NCBI RefSeq assembly: GCF_000382245.1 | Contig: NZ_KB907864.1 | Coordinates: 169,698-233,697 of the forward strand | Reading direction: 5' to 3' | Length of the DNA stretch: 64,000 bases | Origin: Kushneria aurantia DSM 21353 | GTDB lineage: Bacteria > Pseudomonadota > Gammaproteobacteria > Pseudomonadales > Halomonadaceae | Shown here: positions 43,321 through 52,610 of the stretch, in pieces | Numbering within the stretch: position 1 is the stretch's first letter | Layout: each line of letters starts with the position of its first letter | Translations under genes and position numbers: made by a program | The notes under the pieces: model-generated | Databases searched by the model: none | What the model saw: only the letters and a program-made list of their open reading frames with translations | What the model was told of the DNA's origin: nothing

Positions 43321-43337
43321 TTGTATAAAATATACAA
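43321..43337. promoter_or_regulatory. Hydroxyproline-regulon operator, site 1
   Basis: TTGTATAAAATATACAA is a perfect inverted repeat of 7-bp arms with a 3-base spacer, 43 bases upstream of the epimerase start. The identical 17 bases occur at 52593-52609, and diverged copies lie at 45503 and 46386. The GntR/FCD regulator at 45548-46210 is the likely binder. Confidence 0.75.
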
Positions 43338-43380
43338 ATCATTGATCAAATTCGGATCCCGGTACTTTCTGGAGTACCTC

Positions 43381-44376
43381 ATGCAAAAAGTACGCGTCAT
43401 TGATTCCCATACCGGTGGGGAGCCAACCCGACTGGTGATGGAAGGTTTTCCGCCGCTGGCCGGCCGCACCATCGCGGAGAAACGTGATGACCTGCGCGAT
43501 CATCACGATCGCTGGCGCCGCGCCTGCCTGCTCGAGCCGCGCGGTCACGACGTGCTGGTGGGCGCGCTCTACTGTGAGCCGGAAACGCCGGGCGCTATCT
43601 GCGGCGTTATCTTTTTCAACAACAGCGGCTATCTCGGTATGTGTGGCCACGGCACCATCGGTCTGGTGGCGTCGCTTTATCATCTCGGCAACATCACGCC
43701 GGGCGACCATCTTGTCGATACGCCGGTGGGGCCGGTCAGCGTCAGGCTACACGCTGACGGTGCGGTAACGGTGCGCAATGTCCTCGCCTGGCGCTATCGG
43801 CGCCGGGTAGCGATCGAGGTGCCGGGCCATGGTCGCATGCACGGCGATATCGCCTGGGGAGGCAACTGGTTCTTTCTGGTTGGCGACCACGGTCAGCGGC
43901 TGTCGCTGGACAACGTCGATCGCCTCACCGAGGTGAGCCGCGCCATTCGCCGGACCCTTGAGGCCCTGGCGATCACCGGCGAGGGGGGTGCCCCGATCGA
44001 TCACATCGAACTGTTCGGCGACGACGACGAGGCCGACAGCCGCAACTTCGTGCTGTGCCCCGGCATGGCCTATGACCGCTCCCCCTGTGGCACCGGCACC
44101 AGCGCCAAGCTGGCCTGCCTGGCGGCCGACGGCGAGCTGGCCGAGGGGGCGATCTGGACGCAGGCGGCGATTACCGGCAGCCGTTTCGAGGGTCGCTATC
44201 AGCGCGAGGGAGAAGCGGTCCGCCCCTGGATTACCGGGCGCGCCTGGCTGACCGCCGACACCACCCTGCTGATCGATGCTGAGGATCCCTTTGGCTGGGG
44301 GATTATCCCCACCCCGGCCACTTTTGACGACGGCGCAGCCGACGTGTCTGTCGAACGGAGAGATAATCGTGAATAA
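43381..44376 (+). CDS. lhpA: 4-hydroxyproline 2-epimerase
   Basis: The 331-residue protein belongs to the proline racemase superfamily. It starts [21 protein letters not shown] and has both catalytic cysteines at the positions of known hydroxyproline epimerases: Cys88 in MCGHGTIG and Cys236 in [10 protein letters not shown]. It converts trans-4-hydroxy-L-proline to cis-4-hydroxy-D-proline, the first step of bacterial hydroxyproline breakdown. Both cysteines present rules out the one-Thr dehydratase subtype. The start at 43381 excludes a 20-residue AT-rich extension. It overlaps the DapA-family gene downstream. Confidence 0.9.
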   Translation: MQKVRVIDSHTGGEPTRLVMEGFPPLAGRTIAEKRDDLRDHHDRWRRACLLEPRGHDVLVGALYCEPETPGAICGVIFFNNSGYLGMCGHGTIGLVASLYHLGNITPGDHLVDTPVGPVSVRLHADGAVTVRNVLAWRYRRRVAIEVPGHGRMHGDIAWGGNWFFLVGDHGQRLSLDNVDRLTEVSRAIRRTLEALAITGEGGAPIDHIELFGDDDEADSRNFVLCPGMAYDRSPCGTGTSAKLACLAADGELAEGAIWTQAAITGSRFEGRYQREGEAVRPWITGRAWLTADTTLLIDAEDPFGWGIIPTPATFDDGAADVSVERRDNRE

Positions 44377-45340
44377 CGCTGTCTTCAACGGCTGTATGCC
44401 GGCGCTGATGACTCCCTGCACGGCGCAGCGCCAGCCCGACTACGAGGCGCTGGTGGCCAAGGGCCGCGAACTGGTCGAACTGGGCATGAGTGCCGTGGTG
44501 TATTGCGGCTCGATGGGCGACTGGCCGCTACTGAGTGCCGCCCAGCGTCAGCAGGGCGTCGCACGGCTGGTGGCGGCCGGTGTTCCCACCATCGTTGGCA
44601 CCGGCGCGGTCAACTCCGCCGAGGCGGTGTCCCATGCCCGTCACGCCGCCGAGGTGGGCGCTCATGGCCTGATGGTCATTCCCCGCGTGCTGTCGCGGGG
44701 AAGCTCGGCCGAGGCCCAGGCGGCACACTTTTCCGCCATTCTCGACGCTGCGCCGGCACTGCCGGCGGTGATCTACAACAGCCCGGTGTATGGCTTCGCT
44801 ACCCGCGCCGAGCTCTTCTTTGCGCTGCGGCAAAAACACCGCAATCTGGTCGGTTTCAAGGAGTTCGGCGGCGCTGCCGATCTGCGCTACGCCGCCGAGC
44901 ACATCACGTCCGGCCACGACGATATCGCCCTGATGGTCGGTGTCGATACCCAGGTGGTGCACGGTTTCGTCAACTGCAACGCCAGCGGCGCCATTACCGG
45001 TATCGGTAATGCCCTGCCGAAGGCGGTGCTGCGGCTGGTTTCGCTGAGCCGGGCGGCGGCAGCGGGTGACGTCCGGGCAAGGCGACTGGCGCTGGAGCTG
45101 GAAGCGGCGCTGGGGGTGCTCTCCTCCTTCGATGAGGGGGCGGATCTGGTGCTGTACTACAAGCATTTGATGGTCCTCAACGGTGAGCAAAACTACCGGC
45201 TTCATTTCAATCCCGGCGACGCGCTCGGTGAATCACAGCGGCGCTATCTGGAAACCCAGTATGCGCTGTTCAGGACGTGGTACGCGCAGTGGCCGGGCAA
45301 CCCCGAGAGCAGCGCTGCCGGGCAACCGCAGCAGGTCTGA
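44369..45340 (+). CDS. lhpC: DapA-family enzyme, probable 1-pyrroline-4-hydroxy-2-carboxylate deaminase
   Basis: The 323-residue protein is a (beta/alpha)8 lyase of the DHDPS family, with Schiff-base Lys164 in LVGFKEFGG and Tyr136 in [11 protein letters not shown]. True DapA is about 290 residues and has a GTTGE motif; here the equivalent is YCGSMGDW, as in hydroxyproline-cluster members. In that pathway LhpC deaminates 1-pyrroline-4-hydroxy-2-carboxylate to alpha-ketoglutarate semialdehyde. The GTG start at 44369 follows GGAG and overlaps the epimerase stop by 8 bases. Confidence 0.85.
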   Translation: MNNAVFNGCMPALMTPCTAQRQPDYEALVAKGRELVELGMSAVVYCGSMGDWPLLSAAQRQQGVARLVAAGVPTIVGTGAVNSAEAVSHARHAAEVGAHGLMVIPRVLSRGSSAEAQAAHFSAILDAAPALPAVIYNSPVYGFATRAELFFALRQKHRNLVGFKEFGGAADLRYAAEHITSGHDDIALMVGVDTQVVHGFVNCNASGAITGIGNALPKAVLRLVSLSRAAAAGDVRARRLALELEAALGVLSSFDEGADLVLYYKHLMVLNGEQNYRLHFNPGDALGESQRRYLETQYALFRTWYAQWPGNPESSAAGQPQQV

Positions 45341-45377
45341 GCGGTATCGATCTGCTATCGCAACCTTCCCGAGGCGC

Positions 45378-45404
45378 TGCCGCCGCCGGTCTTGTGCGGC
45401 GGCA
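45378..45404 (+). terminator. GC-rich stem-loop after the deaminase gene
   Basis: TGCCGCCGC (45378-45386) pairs perfectly with GCGGCGGCA (45396-45404), loop nine bases. No T-run follows, so it may only stabilise or slow the transcript end. Confidence 0.4.
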
Positions 45405-45502
45405 ACCCGCTGAAACTGCGGCGGCTGGTCAATGGTCGGCGCGAAGTTTGAGTGCGTCGGCGCCGCCACAGTGCTGTGGCAGACTGGATGACTGCTGCGG
45501 TT

Positions 45503-45519
45503 TTGTATACAATATACGT
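45503..45519. promoter_or_regulatory. Hydroxyproline-regulon operator, site 2
   Basis: TTGTATACAATATACGT keeps the left arm TTGTATA and five of seven bases of the right arm around a 3-base spacer. It lies 28 bases upstream of the GntR/FCD gene, consistent with autoregulation. Confidence 0.6.
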
Positions 45520-45547
45520 CACTATCGCAGGGTTGACGACAGGTTCC

Positions 45548-46210
45548 ATGGCAGGTTTTAAAACGCGCGCGCAGCAGGTGGCCGACGATCTCAGAGAGCG
45601 CATTCTCGGCGGCGAGTTCAAAGGCGGCGACCAGTTGCGCCAGGACGCTCTGGCGAGCGACTACAAGGTCAGTCGTATTCCGGTGCGCGAAGCGCTGCTG
45701 ACGCTTGAAGCGGAGGGGCTGGTCGAGTTTCACGCCCACCGCGGCGCCTTTACCACCGAACTCTCGGTCGATACCATTCGCGAGCTGTTCGACCTGCGCG
45801 TGCTGCTGGAGGGTTATGTGCTCCGGCACGCCATCCCCGGTCTGACCCCTGTCCACCTCGCCAATGCCGAGCGCATCCTGCGTGAATACGATGCGGCACT
45901 CGAGGCCGGTCGCAGCATCGGCCACTGGAGCGACTATAACTCCGCTTTCCACCATGCGCTGTATGCGCCTGCCGGACTGCCCGAGTCGATGGCCATGATC
46001 GCCCATCTCAATACCCGCGCCGACCGCTATATCCGCATGCAGTTGCTCTACAGCCGCGAGATCGAAAAGGCCGAGCGTGAGCATCACGAGCTGCTCGAGC
46101 TGGCCCGCCAGGGCAATATCGACGGCGCCTGCCGGCTGCTGGAGCAGCATATTCTCGAAGCCTGCGACAGCATTGTGTCGATTCTTGAAAAGAACGTGCA
46201 GAACGCCTGA
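45548..46210 (+). CDS. GntR/FCD-family regulator of hydroxyproline genes
   Basis: The 220-residue protein has an N-terminal GntR winged helix (about residues 5-70, with LRQDALASDYKVSRIPVREALLTLEAEGLV) and a C-terminal FCD domain whose metal ligands are around DYNSAFHHALY and EREHHELLELARQG. Such regulators respond to small acids. It sits between the deaminase and FAD-enzyme genes and has a copy of the shared operator in front, so it is the natural candidate to control the pathway and its transporter. Whether it represses or activates cannot be read from sequence. Confidence 0.85.
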   Translation: MAGFKTRAQQVADDLRERILGGEFKGGDQLRQDALASDYKVSRIPVREALLTLEAEGLVEFHAHRGAFTTELSVDTIRELFDLRVLLEGYVLRHAIPGLTPVHLANAERILREYDAALEAGRSIGHWSDYNSAFHHALYAPAGLPESMAMIAHLNTRADRYIRMQLLYSREIEKAEREHHELLELARQGNIDGACRLLEQHILEACDSIVSILEKNVQNA

Positions 46211-46385
46211 GCACGTGGCTCCCCATCTGACATCAACCTGATCGGGCGTCGGCGCCGTGGCTGACCTGCGCTCGGTGACAGCCCGTGCGACGACTCCGCC
46301 CGTCACGTTTTCCGCAGCGGGAAATGGGAATGCCTCGGCACGTCAGGATTGACTCGACAGCGTCTCGTGCGGGCAATATTATATA

Positions 46386-46402
46386 TTTTATACAATATAT
46401 AA
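46386..46402. promoter_or_regulatory. Hydroxyproline-regulon operator, site 3
   Basis: TTTTATACAATATATAA differs from the perfect site by one base in each 7-bp arm. It ends 11 bases before the FAD enzyme start, where a bound protein would block expression. Confidence 0.55.
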
Positions 46403-46413
46403 TGGGTTGTGCC

Positions 46414-47739
46414 ATGTCTCGCCCTGAACCCGCTGCGAACGCAGCCCCGGACACCTCCCTGGACACCTCCCTGGACGCCGATGTGGTGATCGTGGGTGCC
46501 GGCATTATCGGCGTGTGCTGCGCGCTGCGTCTGGTGCAGTGCGACCCGCAGCAGCGTATTCTGATTATCGACAGGCAGTCCCCGGGGCACGGCGCCTCCC
46601 GCGGCAACGCCGGCCATATGGCGACCGAACAGGTGTTCCCGATCGCGGACGCTTCGATTCTGCGTCGGCTGCCCGCGATGCTGCTTGACCCGACCGGACC
46701 GCTACGGCTGGACTGGCGCTATCTGCCGCATCTGCTGCCCTGGTGGGTGCGCCTGCTGGCCAACCTGCGTGCCGCGCCCTTTGCTGCCAGCGTGGCCGGC
46801 CTGCGGGCATTGAACGAGCAGAGCCTGGCGGCCTGGCGTCGGCTGCTGACCTCGATCGGTCGCGGTGAACTGCTCAAGGAGAATGGCTCGCTGTTGATTA
46901 CCGAAAGCCCCGATGCCCGCGAGGCGCTGGCGCCGCTGCGATCGCGTATGGCAGGGCAGCAGGTGCCGGTCGAGTTTCACGACGGCGTTGCCGTGCGGCG
47001 GATGGCACCGCAGCTCTCCGCGGCCATCAGTGGCGGACTCTTCTTTCCCGCTACGGGGCAGTGCCTCGATTCGCTGGCGCTGGTCGAGACGCTGGCCGCT
47101 GCCGCGCAGCGTGCGGGTGTTCGTTTCGAACAGGCCGAGGTGACGGCGGGGCGCGTCGCTGCGCAGGGCGTCGTACTCGATACCCTCGGTGGCTGGCGGT
47201 TACGCGCCGGCCGGGTGCTGATCGCCAATGGTGCCCATGCGGCGCCGCTGGTGGGCGCACTGACAGGGGTCAGAATACCGCTGGATACCGAGCGCGGCTA
47301 CCACCTGATGTTGCCGCGGGAGCATGGGCGCCTGCCCTTTCCGGTTACCTCCCTCGAGCGCCGCTTCATCATGACCCCCATGGAGAGCGGGCTGCGGCTG
47401 GCGGGTACCGTCGAGTTCGCCGGTCTGCGGCGGCCACCCAACATGCAGCGCGCATGGCAGCTCCACCGCCTGAGTCACGGGCTGTTCGAGAGCGATCTGA
47501 GCGCCGAGTCGGCGAGTACCTGGATGGGGTTTCGCCCCTCGCTGCCGGACTCTCTGCCGATCATCGATAGTGTCCGCAACGGCCGGGTGCTGCTGGCGCT
47601 GGGCCATCACCATCTGGGGCTGACCCAGGCGGCGATCACCGCCGAGATGATCGCTCGGCTGGCGCAGGCGCCGCGCCGCCCCGAGTCTGGCGAGGCGCTG
47701 CCCTCCTCGACAGCCTATCGGCTGGCACGCTTCGCCTGA
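46414..47739 (+). CDS. FAD-dependent D-amino-acid dehydrogenase family protein, probable D-hydroxyproline dehydrogenase
   Basis: The 441-residue enzyme has an FAD-binding start (VVIVGAGIIGVCCALRLV, about residues 27-44), GHGASRGNAGHMATEQVFP, and C-terminal GFRPSLPDSLPIIDSV plus GHHHLGLTQAAITAEMIA, all typical of DadA-type oxidoreductases. In hydroxyproline clusters this enzyme oxidises cis-4-hydroxy-D-proline to 1-pyrroline-4-hydroxy-2-carboxylate. The start could be 46402 or 46414; the latter leaves the operator free. A 15-base duplication encodes DTSLDTSLD just before the FAD motif. It is convergent with the Liv-type genes, 40 bases apart. Confidence 0.85.
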   Translation: MSRPEPAANAAPDTSLDTSLDADVVIVGAGIIGVCCALRLVQCDPQQRILIIDRQSPGHGASRGNAGHMATEQVFPIADASILRRLPAMLLDPTGPLRLDWRYLPHLLPWWVRLLANLRAAPFAASVAGLRALNEQSLAAWRRLLTSIGRGELLKENGSLLITESPDAREALAPLRSRMAGQQVPVEFHDGVAVRRMAPQLSAAISGGLFFPATGQCLDSLALVETLAAAAQRAGVRFEQAEVTAGRVAAQGVVLDTLGGWRLRAGRVLIANGAHAAPLVGALTGVRIPLDTERGYHLMLPREHGRLPFPVTSLERRFIMTPMESGLRLAGTVEFAGLRRPPNMQRAWQLHRLSHGLFESDLSAESASTWMGFRPSLPDSLPIIDSVRNGRVLLALGHHHLGLTQAAITAEMIARLAQAPRRPESGEALPSSTAYRLARFA

Positions 47740-47779
47740 GTGAGCCGGCGCAGGCCGCCGCGACAGGTGAATGGCCGAA

Positions 47780-48550
47780 CTACTCGGCGAGGCCGAGATA
47801 GGCCTTGACCACCGAGGCATCCTCGCGCAGCCGGGCGGCCTCGCCCTGTAGGCGAATCGCGCCGTTCTCGATCACATAGGCGTAGTGCGCCAGCCGCAGC
47901 GCCAGGCGGGCGTTCTGTTCGACCAGCAAAATGGTGGTGCCCGCCTCGTTGAGACGGCGAATGATGCGCATGATCTCGGTGACCAGTTTGGGGGCCAGCC
48001 CCATTGATGGCTCGTCGAGCAGCATCACGCTGGGGCCGTGCATCAGCGCCCGGCCCATCGCCAGCATCTGCTGCTGACCGCCGGAGAGCAGTGAGGCGTC
48101 CTGGTGGCGTCGTTCGTGGAGAATCGGGAACAGTGCATAGACCTCCGCAAGGCGGCGGCCGCGCAGCGCGCCGTCGCGGACCGTGAAGGCGCCCAGTTCG
48201 AGATTCTCCCTGACGCTCAGGCCGCGCAGGATGCGCCGCCCCTCGGGCACGTGCACCACCCCACGACGAGCGATCTGGTGGGCGGCCAGACGCTTGATCG
48301 ACTGCCCCTCGAGCTGTATGTCGCCGCGGCTGGTCCGTACCAGGCCGGAAATGGTCTTGAGGGTGGTCGACTTGCCGGCGCCGTTGCTGCCCAGCAGGGT
48401 CACGATCTCGCCCCGGCAGACGTCGAGCGACACGCCCCGCAGGGCCTGGATCCGGCCGTAGAAAGCATCCACGTCGGTGATGCTCAGGCGCACTTCGCCG
48501 CGGCTGCTGGTCGGTGCGACCGTAGTATCGGCCGTTGTCGTTGGCGTCAT
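47780..48550 (-). CDS. livF: Liv-type ABC transporter ATP-binding protein (LivF)
   Basis: The 256-residue ATPase has Walker A GSNGAGKST, signature LSGGQQQM and Walker B VMLLDEPSMGLAP. The last motif and the C-terminal VVKAYLGL are LivF hallmarks. A 20-residue N-terminal extension precedes the domain. It is the last gene of the five-gene operon and overlaps livG by four bases. With the hydroxyproline genes next door, hydroxyproline or proline uptake is the likely role. Confidence 0.92.
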   Translation of the reverse strand: MTPTTTADTTVAPTSSRGEVRLSITDVDAFYGRIQALRGVSLDVCRGEIVTLLGSNGAGKSTTLKTISGLVRTSRGDIQLEGQSIKRLAAHQIARRGVVHVPEGRRILRGLSVRENLELGAFTVRDGALRGRRLAEVYALFPILHERRHQDASLLSGGQQQMLAMGRALMHGPSVMLLDEPSMGLAPKLVTEIMRIIRRLNEAGTTILLVEQNARLALRLAHYAYVIENGAIRLQGEAARLREDASVVKAYLGLAE

Positions 48551-49323
48551 AGCGCCAGCTCCTCGTCGTCCTGGCCGAGGTAGGCCTCGATCACGGCGGG
48601 GTCATTCTGCACCGCCTGTGGCGTTCCCTCGGTAATCAGGCTGCCGTGATCGAGCACGCTGATGTGTTCGGAGACGTTCATTACCAGGCTCATGTCGTGC
48701 TCGATCAGCAGCACCGATACACCTCTTGCGTCGCGAATGCGCTGGATCAGCTCGATCAGCGCCTGCTTCTCGCCGCTGTTGAGGCCCGCTGCCGGCTCGT
48801 CCAGCAGCAAAAGCCGGGGTTCGGTGGCCAGCGCGCGGGCGATCTCCACGCGGCGCTGATGGCCATAGGCGAGGTTGGTGGCAAGACGGTCGCGATACGC
48901 CGTCAGACCGACGAAATCGAGGCACTCGAGGCTGGTCTCGAAGATGCGGCGCTCCTCGGCGCGCTGGCTCGGCAGGCGCAGCACCGCCGCCAGCGCGCCG
49001 GCGCGGCTGCGGCAGTGCTGGCCGGCCATGACGTTCTCGAGTACCGACATCTCGTGGAACAGACGCACGTTCTGGAAGGTGCGGGCGATCCCCAGCCGGG
49101 TGACGGTATGCGGCTTGCGCTTGATGAGCGGTTGGCCGTCGAGGCTGATCTCGCCCAGCTGCGGACGATAGAAGCCGGTGATGACGTTGAACAACGACGT
49201 CTTGCCGGCCCCGTTGGGGCCGATCAGGCTCTGAATGCGGCCCCGTTCGACACCGAAGTCGACAGCGTCGAGCACGGTGTTGCCGGCAAAGCTCAGCGAT
49301 ACCCCTTTCAGTTGCAACAGCAT
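48547..49323 (-). CDS. livG: Liv-type ABC transporter ATP-binding protein (LivG)
   Basis: The 258-residue ATPase has Walker A GPNGAGKTS, Q-loop ARTFQNVRLFHEMSVLENVM, the LivG-type signature LAYGHQRRVEIARALA and Walker B LLLLDEPAAGLN. It ends with IEAYLG. The ATG at 49323 follows GAGGAG. It forms a heterodimer with LivF. Confidence 0.92.
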   Translation of the reverse strand: MLLQLKGVSLSFAGNTVLDAVDFGVERGRIQSLIGPNGAGKTSLFNVITGFYRPQLGEISLDGQPLIKRKPHTVTRLGIARTFQNVRLFHEMSVLENVMAGQHCRSRAGALAAVLRLPSQRAEERRIFETSLECLDFVGLTAYRDRLATNLAYGHQRRVEIARALATEPRLLLLDEPAAGLNSGEKQALIELIQRIRDARGVSVLLIEHDMSLVMNVSEHISVLDHGSLITEGTPQAVQNDPAVIEAYLGQDDEELAL

Positions 49324-49333
49324 CGCGCTCTCC

Positions 49334-50326
49334 TCAGGAACGTTTCTCGGGCCAGATGCCGCTGGGCCGGAACAGCATGATGAGCAGCAGCAGGACGGCG
49401 AATACAAGCAGCCGCAGGGTGCCGAAGTCGCGCAGCAGTTCGGGGCCCAGCACGACGATGAAGGCGCCCAGGATCACCCCGGGAATCTTGCCCATGCCGC
49501 CCAGTACCACGGCCAGCAGAATCAGCACCGACTGCTGAAAGCTGAAACTCTCCGGCGAGATCGCGCCCAGATTGACGGCAAAGAAGATACCGCCCAGCGC
49601 ACCGAAGATGGCGCCGGTGATATAGGCTGCCAGCTTGACCGCCACCCGGTTGATGCCCATCGCTTCGGCGGCGTCCTCGTCGTGCCGGACATAGCGCCAG
49701 GCGCGCCCCAGCCGTGAGTCGAACAGACGCTGGCTGGCGATATAGGCCAGTACCGCCAGCACGGCGAAGACGTAGTAGAAGTCGATGGCGCTATCGATAT
49801 ACCAGCCCAGCAGCGTGGGTTCGGGAATATGCGAGAGGCCGCTGGCGCCGCCGGTGATCTCCAGGTTGCGTGCGCTGAAGCGCACGATCTCGCCGAAACC
49901 CAGCGTGACGATGGCCAGATAGTCGCTGCGCAGCCGCAGCGTCGGCCCGCCGATGATCACTCCGGCGAGCGCCGCGGCGGCCAGTGCAAAGGGGATGGCG
50001 GCCCAGAAATTGATGCCGAACTGCTGGGTCAGAATGCCGATGGTATAGGCGCCGACGGCAAAGAAGGCGGCATAGCCGAGATCGAGCAGTCCGGCGTAGC
50101 CGACCACGACATTGAGCCCCAGGCAGAGCACCACATAGAGCAGGGCGTTGGTCAGGATCACTGTCATGTACTGGCTGGCAAGCCAGGGAGTAACGACCAG
50201 GATGGCGAGCAGCAGCAGATGCAGGGCGCGACGCCGGGGCGGCGACTCGAAGGCGGCGTAGAAGCGCTGCACGGCATTGCCGCGGCGCTCCTCGTCCGGC
50301 GGCGTCGAGGGGGTGGAATCGGCCAT
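49334..50326 (-). CDS. livM: Liv-type ABC transporter permease (LivM)
   Basis: The 330-residue membrane protein has about ten helices with LNVVVGYAGLLDLGYAAFFAVGAYT and GRAWRYVRHDEDAAEAMGINRVAVKL, the coupling motif of LivM. A 35-residue charged N-terminus precedes helix 1. It pairs with LivH. Confidence 0.92.
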   Translation of the reverse strand: MADSTPSTPPDEERRGNAVQRFYAAFESPPRRRALHLLLLAILVVTPWLASQYMTVILTNALLYVVLCLGLNVVVGYAGLLDLGYAAFFAVGAYTIGILTQQFGINFWAAIPFALAAAALAGVIIGGPTLRLRSDYLAIVTLGFGEIVRFSARNLEITGGASGLSHIPEPTLLGWYIDSAIDFYYVFAVLAVLAYIASQRLFDSRLGRAWRYVRHDEDAAEAMGINRVAVKLAAYITGAIFGALGGIFFAVNLGAISPESFSFQQSVLILLAVVLGGMGKIPGVILGAFIVVLGPELLRDFGTLRLLVFAVLLLLIMLFRPSGIWPEKRS

Positions 50327-50327
50327 A

Positions 50328-51242
50328 TTACATCCTCTCTACTTCGGATTTGCCCAGCAGCCCGGTCGGCTTGAGCACCAGCACCAGGATTAGAATGGTG
50401 AAGGTGAAAACGTCCTTCCATTCGCTGCCGATAAACGGGATATGGGTGCCGAAGGACTCCAGCAGGCCGAGGATCAGGCCGCCCAGCATGGCGCCGGTGA
50501 TGCTGCCGATGCCGCCGATCACCGCGGCGGTAAAGGCCTTCAGGCCGATCAGAAAGCCCATGAAATACCAGATACTGCCGTAGTAGGCGCCGGCCATGGT
50601 GCCGGCGGCGGCGGCCAGCCCCGAGCCGATGAAAAAGGTGATGGCGATCACCGCCGAGACGTTGATACCCAGCATCCGGCACATGTCCTTGTCGATCGCC
50701 ACCGCTCGCATGGCGCGGCCATAGAGCGTTTTCGAGACGAACAGCTCGAGCGCGATCATCAGCACTGCGGCGGTGGTCACCAGCACGATCTGATTCCACG
50801 ACAGGAACAGGTTGCCGAGACTGAAGCCGCCGAAGCCGAGGTCGGTGCGAAAGGCGGTGTACTGCCCGCCGGTCAGCGTCAGGGCAGCGTTTTGCAACAC
50901 CAGCGATACCGCCAGCGCGGTGATCAGAATCGACAGTCGCGGTGCCGTCAGCATGGGGTGATAGGCGACCCGCTCGATGACGACCCCCAGACAGCCTACC
51001 GCCAGCATCGACAGCAGCATGGCGATGAAAATGCCCGGCCAGCCGGCGCCGAATACGCCGGAAACCAGTGACAGCGCTCCGAAGCCGACGAAGGCACCGG
51101 TCATGTAGAGATCGCCATGGGCGAAGTTGAGCAGTTTGATCACGCCGAACACCATGGTGTAGCCGAGCGCCACCAGGGCGTAGAAAGCGCCCAGCACCAG
51201 TCCGTCGACGATCATCTGCAGAAACAGGTCATACCAGGCCAT
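50328..51242 (-). CDS. livH: Liv-type ABC transporter permease (LivH)
   Basis: The 304-residue protein opens QMIVDGLVLGAFYALVALGYTMVFGVIKLLNFAHGDLYMTGAF, the LivH signature, and has GRAMRAVAIDKDMCRMLGINV as coupling motif. The ATG at 51242 follows CGGAGA; a longer frame upstream has no membrane segment and no support. Stop and livM start are one base apart. Confidence 0.92.
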   Translation of the reverse strand: MAWYDLFLQMIVDGLVLGAFYALVALGYTMVFGVIKLLNFAHGDLYMTGAFVGFGALSLVSGVFGAGWPGIFIAMLLSMLAVGCLGVVIERVAYHPMLTAPRLSILITALAVSLVLQNAALTLTGGQYTAFRTDLGFGGFSLGNLFLSWNQIVLVTTAAVLMIALELFVSKTLYGRAMRAVAIDKDMCRMLGINVSAVIAITFFIGSGLAAAAGTMAGAYYGSIWYFMGFLIGLKAFTAAVIGGIGSITGAMLGGLILGLLESFGTHIPFIGSEWKDVFTFTILILVLVLKPTGLLGKSEVERM

Positions 51243-51351
51243 GATGGCGCGTCTCCGGGTCGCAGGTGAGTAACCCTCCGGCGACGCGACCGCCGTTTTC
51301 GAACGTTCATGCTGCTCGACGGGCGGCCGCATCGCGGATCGTTAACGCCCC

Positions 51352-52470
51352 TCAGGGCTGGTAGCGGATCCACTTGCCGTCCTGCCCTTCGAGCACGACA
51401 AAGTTGCTGCGCGCCAGGGTGTGCTGCGGTGTAAAGCTGATCGGCCCGGCCAGCCACGCCTCGCCGTCGGCGCTGGCCAGCGCCTGGATAATGGCGTCGG
51501 CATCGGTCGAGCCGGCCTTGTTGATGGCCCAGGCCATCAGCTGCATACCGTCGTAGGCCAGCGGTGCGTAGGGGCCGGGCGCGGTGTCGTAGGCGGTTTC
51601 ATAGTTGCTGATGAACGTTTTGGCGGCGGGCAGGAAGTCGGCGGTGGGGTTGGAGAAGGCGTAGACGCCTTCGGCGGCCCGGCCGGCGATATCGAAAAGC
51701 TGCGGCGAGTTGGAGCCGTCGCCCACGGCGATAATGCCCTGGAAGCCGCGCTGGCGCAGCTGGCGGATGAGCAGTCCGCCGTCGGCGTAGTAGGCGGTCC
51801 AGAACACCGCCTCGGCGCCGGAATTGCGGATACTGTTGACCAGCGCGGAGAAGTCCTGCTCGCCCTTGTTGACCACCTCGAAGGCCGAGATGGTGTGGCC
51901 GGCCTTCTCCCAGTCGTCGCGGGTCAGATCGGCCAGATCCTGGGAGTAGGCATCGCCCTGATTGACGATCGCCAGCTTGTCGATATCCTGGCCGGCGAAG
52001 AAGTCGACCGCGGTTTTGGCCTGGTCGGCGCCAGTGGAGTTGATCATGAAGGCGTTGCCGGGATTGGCCGGAATCAGCTGCGTCGAGTTGGCCGCCACGA
52101 TCACGAACGGGATATCGGCATCGCCATAAATCTTCAGCGTCGGCTGGGTAGCGCCGGAGCAGTAGCCGCCGACCACGCCCACCACTTCCTGTGAAGCCAG
52201 CCGGCTGGCGGCGTTGACCGACTGCTGCGGATCGCAGGCAGTATCGCCGCTGACCAGCTCGATCTGGCGGCCACCGAGCAGGCCGCCATCGGCATTGATC
52301 TCCTCCGCCGCCAGGCTGATGGCGTTGAACATGTCCTGACCGTAGGTCGCCTCGGAACCGGTGGTGGGCGCCTGCATACCGATCACGATAGGTTCTGCGG
52401 CCCACGCCGAGGTGGCGGTAATCAGGTTGACGGCGGCCGCTACGGTGGCCAGTTTAACGAACTTCTTCAT
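51352..52470 (-). CDS. Liv-type ABC transporter substrate-binding protein
   Basis: The 372-residue protein has a signal peptide (cut after SAWAA) and a type I periplasmic-binding fold: IVIGMQAPTTGSEATYGQDMFNAISLAAEEINADGGLLGGRQIELV, two early cysteines (TACDPQQ and GGYCSG) that may form a disulfide, and a late YDGMQLMAWAINKAG. It would bind hydroxyproline or a related amino acid, judged from the flanking genes and shared operator. AAGGAG lies six bases ahead of the ATG at 52470. It heads the livHMGF operon; the 109-base gap before livH has no clear hairpin. Confidence 0.9.
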   Translation of the reverse strand: MKKFVKLATVAAAVNLITATSAWAAEPIVIGMQAPTTGSEATYGQDMFNAISLAAEEINADGGLLGGRQIELVSGDTACDPQQSVNAASRLASQEVVGVVGGYCSGATQPTLKIYGDADIPFVIVAANSTQLIPANPGNAFMINSTGADQAKTAVDFFAGQDIDKLAIVNQGDAYSQDLADLTRDDWEKAGHTISAFEVVNKGEQDFSALVNSIRNSGAEAVFWTAYYADGGLLIRQLRQRGFQGIIAVGDGSNSPQLFDIAGRAAEGVYAFSNPTADFLPAAKTFISNYETAYDTAPGPYAPLAYDGMQLMAWAINKAGSTDADAIIQALASADGEAWLAGPISFTPQHTLARSNFVVLEGQDGKWIRYQP

Positions 52471-52591
52471 TGGCAAGCTCCTTTATCTATTGTGGTTGTG
52501 ATGCCAGCGGAGATTCAGTTCTGTTATTGCCGTCGCCCCCTGGGGGCACGGGCGGCGGATAATGGGGATATGATCCGTTTATAGCCTCAAT

Positions 52592-52610
52592 TTTGTATAA
52601 AATATACAAA
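52592..52610. promoter_or_regulatory. Hydroxyproline-regulon operator, site 4
   Basis: TTTGTATAAAATATACAAA is a perfect inverted repeat with 8-bp arms; its inner 17 bases equal site 1. It lies 122 bases upstream of the Liv-type binding protein and 168 bases upstream of the divergent rhodopsin gene. Confidence 0.75.

Noticed and set aside
42936..43342. Two overlapping open frames on opposite strands
   Set aside because: Neither has a convincing ribosome site or family pattern; one includes the 28-bp repeat and the other runs into the operator.
52592..52610. Operator site 4 considered as a promoter -10 pair for the rhodopsin gene
   Set aside because: The perfect inverted symmetry and the 17-base identity with site 1 are better explained by a regulator site.
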